NCBI RefSeq assembly: GCF_000966975.1
Contig: NZ_JZWV01000110.1
Location: forward strand, 1-26,304
DNA from: Streptomyces katrae
GTDB lineage: Bacteria > Actinomycetota > Actinomycetes > Streptomycetales > Streptomycetaceae
Length of the DNA: 26,304 bases
Reading direction: 5' to 3'
Shown: in pieces, positions 15,906 to 23,696 of the stretch
Layout of the letters: every line of letters starts with the position of its first letter
Numbering within the stretch: the stretch's first letter is position 1
Notes under the pieces: model-generated
Seen by the model: the letters and a program-made list of their open reading frames with translations, nothing else
Told to the model about the DNA's origin: nothing
Databases searched by the model: none
Translations under genes and position numbers: made by a program

Positions 15906-16364
15906 TTAGAAGAATCCGCAGGTGGGAGCGGATTCGACGGGGGCGGTAGCGCCCTCGGCGCCGGTCGGCACGGAGATCTCCAGGCGGGTGCCGTCCGGGT
16001 CGTGGAAGAAGATCCCGCCGGAGGCCGAGCCCTCGCGGTGGGCGACCACGCCCTCGTAGGCGAAGTCGACGCCCAGGCCGCGCAGCCGCTCCTCGTACGC
16101 CCGGACCTCCTCGATGGCGCCGGCGGAGAAGGCGAGGTGGTGCAGTCCGGCCGCCCGCGGGGCGTACCCGCCCTCGGCCTGCTGCCAGAGGGTGAGGACC
16201 AGCTCGCCGTCCCGGCCCAGGAAGGCGAAGCGGCGTCCCTCCTCCTTGCCCTCGCCGAGCAGCTCGAAGCCGAGCGCGTCGCGGTAGAAGGCGAGCGAGC
16301 GGTCCAGGTCGGTGACGTTGAGGCCCACGTGTCCGGTGCGGAGCGTGCCGGTGGTGGTGGTCAT
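15906..16364 (-). CDS. VOC superfamily (glyoxalase/bleomycin-resistance-like) protein
   Basis: This 152-residue protein has the paired beta-alpha-beta-beta-beta modules of the vicinal oxygen chelate fold. HVGLNVTDLDRSLAFYRDALGF opens the first module (H12 a likely metal ligand). GLHHLAF opens the second, and FFHDPDGTRLEI carries the usual terminal glutamate ligand. Members include glyoxalase I, dioxygenases and antibiotic-binding proteins, and the exact role here is open. The tail after LEISVPTG (about 18 residues ending in CGFF) is not part of the fold. AAGGGAA precedes the ATG. It is divergent from the CGNR regulator, with a dyad between them, and is followed by the PNPOx-like gene. Confidence 0.9.
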   Translation of the reverse strand: MTTTTGTLRTGHVGLNVTDLDRSLAFYRDALGFELLGEGKEEGRRFAFLGRDGELVLTLWQQAEGGYAPRAAGLHHLAFSAGAIEEVRAYEERLRGLGVDFAYEGVVAHREGSASGGIFFHDPDGTRLEISVPTGAEGATAPVESAPTCGFF

Positions 16365-16396
16365 GAGGGTTCCCTTCCCCGAGGAGTCCGAGCGGT

Positions 16397-16428
16397 TCTA
16401 ACCGTCTAAATTGAGCTTAAGGGTTAGA
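16397..16428. promoter_or_regulatory. Inverted repeat between VOC and CGNR genes, candidate operator
   Basis: TCTAACC (16397-16403) and GGTTAGA (16422-16428) form a 7-bp dyad around an AT-richer 18-base spacer in an otherwise GC-rich region. It sits 33-64 bases before the VOC start and 60-92 bases before the CGNR start. It is a natural place for the CGNR protein to control both genes. Confidence 0.5.
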
Positions 16429-16488
16429 GATCCAGGCGTCAACCGGTCACGTACCCTTGAGGGGTTACAGCGGAGCGAGGAGGCGGAC

Positions 16489-17058
16489 ATGACGGCGGTA
16501 CCGACGACGGACCCCCGCCCCCTCACCGGGGAGCCGCTCGCCCTCGACCTGGTGAACACGCGCTGGACGCCGGAGGGCGTACCCACCGACCTCTTCGCCG
16601 GGGCCTTCGGCCTCAGCCGGCTCGAAGGGCTGCGCCTCTGGCTGGAGAGCACGGGCCTGGCCGCCCGCTTCCGCGCCGACAAGTCGACGCTGGTCCACCT
16701 GCTGACCGCGCGCGAGGCCCTCGCCCGCGCCGTCGCGGACCCCGAGGACGCCTCCGCCCGCGAGCTGGTCGACGCCGTACTGGAGCACGGCCGCATCCGG
16801 GCCACCCTCACCGCCGAAGGCCCGGGCGAGCGGGCGGAGTTCGACGACCCCTCCTGGGGGCCGGCCTGGATGGCGGCCCGCGACTACCTGGACCTGCTGG
16901 GCTCGGCGCCCGACCGGATCCGCAAGTGCGCCTCGGACACGTGCGTGCTGCACTTCCACGACACCTCGCGCAACGGCACCCGGCGCTGGTGCTCGATGGC
17001 CGTGTGCGGCAACCGCGCCAAGGCCTCGCGCCACTACGCGCGCACGCGCGAGCGCTGA
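16489..17058 (+). CDS. CGNR zinc-finger / ABATE-domain putative transcription regulator
   Basis: The protein is 189 residues. An N-terminal ABATE-type domain (about 10-140) begins with EPLALDLVNTRW, typical of this family. The C-terminal CGNR zinc finger has C147-x4-C152 and C168-x4-C173, the last followed by GNR and then a basic RAKASRHYARTRER tail likely to contact DNA. The family is described as stress-linked regulators and the ligand is unknown. I chose the ATG at 16489 because GAGGAGG lies close before it. The earlier in-frame start at 16411 would run through the candidate operator. It is divergent from the VOC-PNPOx operon, which is its likeliest target. Confidence 0.88.
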   Translation: MTAVPTTDPRPLTGEPLALDLVNTRWTPEGVPTDLFAGAFGLSRLEGLRLWLESTGLAARFRADKSTLVHLLTAREALARAVADPEDASARELVDAVLEHGRIRATLTAEGPGERAEFDDPSWGPAWMAARDYLDLLGSAPDRIRKCASDTCVLHFHDTSRNGTRRWCSMAVCGNRAKASRHYARTRER

Positions 17059-17185
17059 ACGGTCGGAATCTGTCACACCCGGGGCGAGAACCGATCCCGA
17101 CACACCCCCGTTACAAGGCCTGTAAGTCGATAAATCCACTCGCTGACCACCGCGAGTCGCCCTGGCTTGCCCCGGCCTGTCCCTG

Positions 17186-17220
17186 ATGGCGGAAACTCCG
17201 CCCCGGCGGGTTCCCGCCAT
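17186..17220. other. Dyad between the CGNR gene and the S8 protease gene
   Basis: ATGGCGG (17186-17192) pairs with CCGCCAT (17214-17220), and AAC/GTT pairs continue inside. No T run follows. It could end CGNR transcription (128 bases past the stop) or act upstream of the protease (111 bases before the ATG). The 273-base gap also holds the smaller dyads TTACA/TGTAA at 17111-17125 and TGACA/TGTCA at 17237-17262. Confidence 0.45.
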
Positions 17221-17296
17221 GTCAGGTCTCGGTCAATGACAACCCTCCCCAAACAGCTGTCACTTGCGCAAAGCTGACCGGTCATCCGGCACCGAA

Positions 17297-17304
17297 ATCC
17301 GGAC
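17297..17304 (-). promoter_or_regulatory. GTCCGGAT word (minus orientation) upstream of the S8 protease gene
   Basis: ATCCGGAC on the plus strand ends 27 bases before the ATG at 17332. It is preceded by another ATCCGG at 17284-17289. The octamer recurs upstream of three other genes in the window. Confidence 0.35.
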
Positions 17305-17331
17305 CGTATCGATCTCTAGCCAGGGATGCTG

Positions 17332-20300
17332 ATGACCCTCGAATCCCCCAGCTCCACCGGGGCCATACCCGGCGCCCGCCGCGCGGCGCGCGTCGCGGCG
17401 GCCGCGGGCCTGGTGGCCGCGCTCTGCGCCACCGGCGCCGTACCCGTCTTCGCGGCGACCGGCGACACCAACCCGTCGGCCCCGGCGCCGGCCAAGTCGG
17501 CCGACCAGAAGCTCGGTTCGGCGGACGCCGAACTGCTCCAGGAGGCCAAGGCCAAGGGTGACGCGACCGTCACCGTCATGGTCGCGACCGCGCCGGGCCA
17601 GACCAAGCAGGTCTCCGACCAGCTGCACGCCGTCCAGGGCGCTTCGGTGGGCCAGACGTACGACAAGCTCGGCTACGTCCGCGCCACCCTGCCGACCGAC
17701 AAGGCGGAGGCGGCGCTGAAGGCGGCCGCCAAGCTGGAGTCGGTGCACGGCATGGACCTCAAGCAGGAGATCCAGCTGCCGGACCCGCGCCCGGACTCGG
17801 GCAAGGACGGTTCGGGTCAGAAGACCGCTTCCGAGACCTACCCCGGTCCGGACAAGAACACCCCGGCGAAGAACCCGTACAACCCGTCCTTCGAGACCGG
17901 TGCGGTGGACTTCGTCGCGAAGAACCCGCAGGCCGACGGCCGCGGCGTCACCATCGGCATCCTGGACTCCGGCGTCGACATCGCCCACCCGGCGCTGCAG
18001 AAGACCACCACCGGCGAGCGCAAGATCGTCGACTGGGTCACCGCGACCGACCCGATCCTGGACAACGACGCCACCTGGCGCCCCCAGGTCACCCCGGTCA
18101 CCTCCGCCGGCGGCACCTTCACCGCGGGCGGCCAGAGCTGGAAGGCCCCCGAGGGCACCTTCCAGTGGAGCCGCTTCAGCGAGTCGATCACCGCCAACGG
18201 TGACATGAAGGGCGACGTCAACCGGGACGGCGACACCACCGACAAGTTCGGCATGCTGTACGACCCGGTGGCCGGCACCGTCCGCGTGGACACCGACCAG
18301 GACGGCGACTTCACCAACAACGAGCCGATGAAGCCGTACAAGGACGGCTACCAGATCGGCTACTTCGGCACGGACAACCCGGCGACCGACGTCGCCGAGC
18401 GGATCCCCTTCGTGATCCAGATCCGCAAGGACGTCCCGATGGACCCGTTCGGCGGGGACTGGGTCGGCAAGAAGGCCGACTTCGTCAACATCGGCATCAT
18501 CGAGTCCGAGCACGGCACGCACGTCGCCGGCATCACCGCCGCGAACAGCCTCTTCGGCGGCAAGATGAACGGCGAGGCGCCCGGCGCGAAGATCGTCTCC
18601 TCGCGCGCCTGCTCCTGGTCCGGCGGCTGCACCAACATCGCGCTGACCGAGGGCATGATCGACCTCGTCGTCAACCGCGGCGTCGACATCGTCAACATGT
18701 CGATCGGTGGTCTCCCGGCGCTGAACGACGGCAACAACGCCCGTTCCGAGCTGTACAAGAACCTCATCGACACCTACGGCGTCCAGCTCGTCATCTCGGC
18801 GGGCAACGAGGGCCCCGGCGTCAACACCATCGGCGACCCCGGCCTCGCCGACAAGGTCATCTCGGTCGGCGCCGCGGTCTCCAAGGAGACCTGGGCCGCC
18901 AACTACGGCTCCGGCGTGACCAAGAAGTACAACATGTTCCCCTTCTCCTCGCGCGGTCCGCGTGAGGACGGCGGGTTCACGCCGACCATCACCGCCCCCG
19001 GCGCGGCCATCAACACCACCCAGACCTGGCTGCCCGGCAGCCCGGTCAAGGAGGCGGGCTACTCCCTGCCGGCCGGCTACTCGATGCTCCAGGGCACCTC
19101 GATGTCCTCGCCGCAGGCGGCGGGCGCCAGCGCCCTGCTGATCTCGGCCGCCAAGCAGGCGAAGATCGCCCTGCCCCCGGCCAACCTGCGCGTGGCGCTG
19201 ACCAGCACCGCCAAGAAGATCGACGACGTCCCGGCGCACGCCCAGGGCTCGGGCCTGATCGACATCAACAAGGCGTGGGAGTCCATCCAGCGCGGCGCCA
19301 AGGCCAACGAGTTCACGGTCAAGGCCCCCGTCGACACCGCGCTCGACCAGTTCCTGAAGACCCCGGGCTTCGGCACCGGCCTCTACGACCGCGAGGGCGG
19401 CCTGAAGGTCGGCCAGAAGAAGGTCTACGACGTCGTCGTCACCCGCACCACCGGCCCGAAGTACGGCACCCGCCACAACCTGAGCTGGCGCAACAACGAC
19501 GGCACCTTCAAGGTCGTCGGCGGTGGCGGCTACGACTACGTCACGCTGCCGCTGAACAAGCCCGTCACCATCAAGGTCGAGGCCAACGTCAAGTCGGCCG
19601 GCGTCCACAGCGGCATCCTGCAGCTCGACGACCCGACCACCGAGGGCATCGACAAGCAGATCCTGGCCACGGTCGTCGCCTCCACCCCGCTGGCGCAGCC
19701 GTCGTTCGCGCTCTCGGACACCTCCTCCGTGCAGCGCAACAGCCACAAGTCGTACTTCGTGACGGTCCCGCAGGGCGCCAAGACCCTCGAGGTCGCGCTC
19801 GGCGGTCTCGCCGCGGACAGCCAGACGCGCTTCATCTCGATCCACCCGTACGGCACGGGCGTCGAGGACAGCGCCACCACCCAGTGCTACCCGAACTACA
19901 ACAACCCGGCCAACAAGTGCCGCCCCGACCTGCGCTCCTACGACAACCCGCAGCCGGGTGTCTGGGAGATCGAGGTCGAGTCGCGCCGTACGTCGCCGCT
20001 GCTGGACAACCCGTTCAAGCTGGACGTCTCCGTCCTCGGCGCCGGCTTCGACCCGGCGGTCAAGGTCCTCCCCGAGGTCAAGCAGGGCGCCCCGGCCCCG
20101 GTCCAGTGGACCGTGAACAACACCGGCGCGGCTATCTCCGGCGGCAAGCTCCAGGGCGGCCCGCTCGGCTCCGCGAAGGTCGACAAGCCGACCATCGCCG
20201 CCGGCGAGACCAAGACCACCGAGGTCACCGTCGGTGAGGGCGTCTCCCGTCTGGACGTGGCGATCAACCACACCTCCGACGCCGCCGCCGACCTCGACCT

Positions 20301-20667
20301 CGAGGTCTACAAGGACGGCGTGAAGGTCGCCTCCTCCGCGGACGGCGACTCCGACGAGTCCGTGAGCCTCGACAAGCCGGCCGCCGGCACCTACACCGTC
20401 AAGGTGATCGGTTACGCGGTCCCGTCCGGCTCCACCACGTACGACTACCGCGACGTCTACTTCTCGTCCGCCCTGGGCACCGTCCAGGTCGACGAGGCCG
20501 CCGCGGTCAACCTCGCCACCGGCGCCTCCGCGCAGGTCTCGGCGAACGTCCTGGTCAGCAGCGCGGCCCCCGAGGGCCGTCAGTTCTTCGGCCAGGTCCA
20601 GCTGCTCAACGGCCGCGGCACCGCCGCCGGCACCGGCAGCGTGCAGATCGACAAGGTCACCCCGTAA
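17332..20667 (+). CDS. Secreted S8 family (subtilisin-like) serine protease with EF-hand-like insert
   Basis: The protein is 1111 residues. A Sec-type signal peptide with RRAAR and a hydrophobic core ends near VFA-ATG (cut after A41). Residues about 75-150 resemble an inhibitor I9 propeptide. The triad is D212 (GILDSGVD), H394 (EHGTHVAG) and S590 (GTSMSSP), with oxyanion N492 (SAGNEG). The D-to-H spacing of 182 residues is far above that of simple subtilisins. The insert holds two calcium-loop-like motifs starting at D295 and D320. The C-terminal 450 residues are beta-rich and include a PPC-like unit (about 980-1025, DLDLEVYKDG). I chose the ATG at 17332 over 17326 because CAGGG (17321-17325) is six bases before it. 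It is convergent with the M28 peptidase. The substrate is unknown, probably extracellular protein. Confidence 0.93.
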   Translation: MTLESPSSTGAIPGARRAARVAAAAGLVAALCATGAVPVFAATGDTNPSAPAPAKSADQKLGSADAELLQEAKAKGDATVTVMVATAPGQTKQVSDQLHAVQGASVGQTYDKLGYVRATLPTDKAEAALKAAAKLESVHGMDLKQEIQLPDPRPDSGKDGSGQKTASETYPGPDKNTPAKNPYNPSFETGAVDFVAKNPQADGRGVTIGILDSGVDIAHPALQKTTTGERKIVDWVTATDPILDNDATWRPQVTPVTSAGGTFTAGGQSWKAPEGTFQWSRFSESITANGDMKGDVNRDGDTTDKFGMLYDPVAGTVRVDTDQDGDFTNNEPMKPYKDGYQIGYFGTDNPATDVAERIPFVIQIRKDVPMDPFGGDWVGKKADFVNIGIIESEHGTHVAGITAANSLFGGKMNGEAPGAKIVSSRACSWSGGCTNIALTEGMIDLVVNRGVDIVNMSIGGLPALNDGNNARSELYKNLIDTYGVQLVISAGNEGPGVNTIGDPGLADKVISVGAAVSKETWAANYGSGVTKKYNMFPFSSRGPREDGGFTPTITAPGAAINTTQTWLPGSPVKEAGYSLPAGYSMLQGTSMSSPQAAGASALLISAAKQAKIALPPANLRVALTSTAKKIDDVPAHAQGSGLIDINKAWESIQRGAKANEFTVKAPVDTALDQFLKTPGFGTGLYDREGGLKVGQKKVYDVVVTRTTGPKYGTRHNLSWRNNDGTFKVVGGGGYDYVTLPLNKPVTIKVEANVKSAGVHSGILQLDDPTTEGIDKQILATVVASTPLAQPSFALSDTSSVQRNSHKSYFVTVPQGAKTLEVALGGLAADSQTRFISIHPYGTGVEDSATTQCYPNYNNPANKCRPDLRSYDNPQPGVWEIEVESRRTSPLLDNPFKLDVSVLGAGFDPAVKVLPEVKQGAPAPVQWTVNNTGAAISGGKLQGGPLGSAKVDKPTIAAGETKTTEVTVGEGVSRLDVAINHTSDAAADLDLEVYKDGVKVASSADGDSDESVSLDKPAAGTYTVKVIGYAVPSGSTTYDYRDVYFSSALGTVQVDEAAAVNLATGASAQVSANVLVSSAAPEGRQFFGQVQLLNGRGTAAGTGSVQIDKVTP

Positions 20668-20685
20668 GGGTCTGACCCGGCAACA

Positions 20686-20723
20686 CCGAGGGGGCGGTGC
20701 TCGTACGAGCACCGCCCCCTCGG
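20686..20723. terminator. Perfect 38-bp palindromic bidirectional terminator
   Basis: Left arm CCGAGGGGGCGGTGCTCGT (20686-20704) is followed directly by its exact reverse complement (20705-20723). It lies 18 bases after the S8 protease stop and 24 bases from the end of the convergent M28 gene, so it can terminate both. In RNA the central four bases or so would form the loop. Confidence 0.88.
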
Positions 20724-20747
20724 GCGTTCCCCCCTCGGGCCCGGCCG

Positions 20748-22229
20748 CTACTTGCCGAGCGAGCCCAGCGACTCGGCGTAGGTGCCCACCGCGTACGCGA
20801 TCACGTCGAGGTTGGTGTCGAACGCCTTGAGGTCCAGGTTCTTCAGGGTGTCCCCCGCCCCGTGGTAGTTCGGGTCGTACGGGGCGCCGGCGGTGCCGCC
20901 GTAGCGCTTGGCCTGCTCGGGGGTCTTGATGCCCTCGGCGCCGGTGAAGGTGCCGCCCGCCGGGATGCCGTTCTCGATGAACGGGCCGTAGTCGGAGCGG
21001 CCGTCGAAGTCACTGCCCTCGTGCGGCTTGCCCTTCCGGTCCAGGAAGCCGTTGATCAGCGACTCGATCTGCGCCGAGCCGGCCGGGCCGGCGCCCGCGC
21101 CCGTCTTGTCGGAGTCGTCGCCGTCGTAGACGAACTGGACCGGGTTCGGCGAGGCGATCATGTCGAAGTTCAGGTAGAGGGCGATGTCCTTCTTCTGCTT
21201 CTCGGACAGCTGCGCCACGTAGTGCTCCGAGCCCAGCAGGCCCAGTTCCTCCGCCGACCACCAGGCGAAGCGCACCTTGTTGGCGGGGCCCTTGCCCTTC
21301 TTGTTGGCGCCCTCGTCGGCGAGCTTGAGGGCGACCTCCAGGAGACCGGCCGAGCCGGAGCCGTTGTCGTTGATGCCGGGGCCCTCGGGGACCGAGTCCA
21401 GGTGCGAGCCGACCGTCACGACCTGGTCGGCGCGGCCGCCCTTCGTCTCGGCGATCACGTTGCGGGTGGTCTTCTTCACGTGCTCCTGGTCCAGGTCCAG
21501 GCGCACCTTCACCTCGCCCTTCGCGGCGGCCGCGGCCAGCGCCTCGCCGTCGGCCAGGGTGATGCCCGCGCTGGGGATGATCCCGTCGGAGGGGGAGGAG
21601 AACCCGCCGCGGACCGGGGTGGTGCCGCTGTGGTTGTAGACGATCACGCCGAGCGCGCCGGCCGCCGCGGCGGCCCGCTGCTTCTCCACGAAGGTGCAGG
21701 CACCCCGCTTGACCAGGGCGATCTTCCCCGTGAAGGCGCCGGCCGGGTAGTCGTCGGCGGTGCAGCCCGGGGTCTCGTCGACCCGCGCCAGGGCCAGCGG
21801 GGCGGTCAGCCCGCCGGCCGGGGTGGACTTGGTGAAGGTGAAGGCGGCGGTGGCCAGCTCGCGCGGCTGATCGCCGAGGACGGTGGTCTTCTCCGTCTTC
21901 GTGTGCGCCTCGTAGATGTCGAAGTCCTGGTACGAGACGTCGTAGCCGGCCTTCTTCAGGGTGTCGTGGACGTAGGCGGCGGAGGCGGCGTGGCCGGGCG
22001 AGCCCGCGGCCCGGTTGCCGCCGTTGGCGTCGGCGATCTGCTGGAACTTCGCCAGGTGGCGGTAGGCCCCGCGCGCGGTGACCTCCTCGACCAGCTCCTT
22101 CGCGAGCCGCCCCTCGCGGGGGTGGGCGGCCGCCGGGGTGGCGGTCAGCAGGACGGGCGCGGCGACGGCCGCGGCCGCGAGGGCGGCGAGGGCCGGTATG
22201 GACCGGCGGCGGTGGCGGATGGTCCGCAT
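20748..22229 (-). CDS. Secreted M28 family zinc aminopeptidase with PA domain
   Basis: The protein is 493 residues. The signal peptide is MRTIRHRRRS plus an Ala/Leu core, cut near ATPAAA-HPR. A PA insert (about 115-235) contains GKIALVKRGACTFVEKQRAA. The M28 zinc ligands are H276 and D288 (GSHLDS, GINDNGSG), E328 with the neighbouring base E327 (WSAEELG), D356 (NFDMI) and H456 (YHGAGDT). The spacings 12, 40, 28 and 100 parallel those of the S. griseus aminopeptidase. It should release N-terminal residues from extracellular peptides. I chose the ATG at 22229, since a G-rich ribosome site precedes it and it gives a clean signal peptide. The 22-residue upstream extension (22295) is unlikely. It is convergent with the S8 protease and divergent from asd. 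Confidence 0.93.
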   Translation of the reverse strand: MRTIRHRRRSIPALAALAAAAVAAPVLLTATPAAAHPREGRLAKELVEEVTARGAYRHLAKFQQIADANGGNRAAGSPGHAASAAYVHDTLKKAGYDVSYQDFDIYEAHTKTEKTTVLGDQPRELATAAFTFTKSTPAGGLTAPLALARVDETPGCTADDYPAGAFTGKIALVKRGACTFVEKQRAAAAAGALGVIVYNHSGTTPVRGGFSSPSDGIIPSAGITLADGEALAAAAAKGEVKVRLDLDQEHVKKTTRNVIAETKGGRADQVVTVGSHLDSVPEGPGINDNGSGSAGLLEVALKLADEGANKKGKGPANKVRFAWWSAEELGLLGSEHYVAQLSEKQKKDIALYLNFDMIASPNPVQFVYDGDDSDKTGAGAGPAGSAQIESLINGFLDRKGKPHEGSDFDGRSDYGPFIENGIPAGGTFTGAEGIKTPEQAKRYGGTAGAPYDPNYHGAGDTLKNLDLKAFDTNLDVIAYAVGTYAESLGSLGK

Positions 22230-22278
22230 GGTGGTGTTCCCCCCGGGGTTTCCGGTGTTTCGGTCTCTGGTGCGCCGC

Positions 22279-22286
22279 GTCCGGAT
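22279..22286 (+). promoter_or_regulatory. GTCCGGAT word in the M28/asd divergent region
   Basis: GTCCGGAT is followed by AACGAT, 50 bases upstream of the M28 start. It is one of four copies found in the window, all between genes. Confidence 0.35.
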
Positions 22287-22391
22287 AACGATCACGGCTG
22301 AACGGAAGCTAACCGGCTCCGACCAGGCAAAACGGACTTTCGGGCGAGGTGAAACACGGCCGTCACGGACTCGTCACCGGGGTTCACGGGC

Positions 22392-22414
22392 CGGACACTG
22401 TCCGCACCTCGGAC
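22392..22414. promoter_or_regulatory. Overlapping GTCCG/CGGAC dyads upstream of asd
   Basis: Three half-sites stand in a row: CGGAC (22392-22396), GTCCG (22400-22404) and CGGAC (22410-22414). They form CGGAC-ACT-GTCCG and GTCCG-CACCT-CGGAC, and TTGGAC follows at 22421. The N5 version matches the palindrome before permease 3. It lies about 80-100 bases before the asd start, a typical regulator position. Confidence 0.45.
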
Positions 22415-22451
22415 AATGGATTGGACAAGCCTCGTGGGGTCGAACGCATGA

Positions 22452-23522
<1,071 letters not shown>

Positions 23523-23557
23523 CGCCCGCGTGCGCGAACGCCGACGCTGATGCGGAA

Positions 23558-23585
23558 GGGGCGGTGCCGGTGACGGCACCGCCCC
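23558..23585 (+). terminator. Terminator after asd
   Basis: An 11-bp perfect stem, GGGGCGGTGCC (23558-23568) with GGCACCGCCCC (23575-23585), closes a 6-base loop and is followed by CTTTG. It suggests that asd and the downstream pepN are separate transcripts. Confidence 0.8.
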
Positions 23586-23696
23586 CTTTGCATTCGGGTA
23601 GGGCACGTCGTGTTCGCCTCTGGATTACTCCTGCCCCGTGGCGGGCCCTGCATGGAAGGATGGCCGGGCAACGTCACCATCAAAGGAGATGAACGC

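Noticed and set aside
17332..17455. Lipoprotein or Tat signal for the S8 protease
   Set aside because: The cysteine in AALCAT lacks a small residue at -1, and the RR pair is not in a Tat consensus. An ordinary Sec signal with an AXA-type cut fits better.
17260..20712. A 1150-codon open frame on the minus strand opposite the S8 protease
   Set aside because: It is a composition shadow: low-complexity Val/Asp/Gly/Arg-rich translation with no domain, running through the palindromic terminator. The plus-strand frame has an intact catalytic triad and signal peptide.
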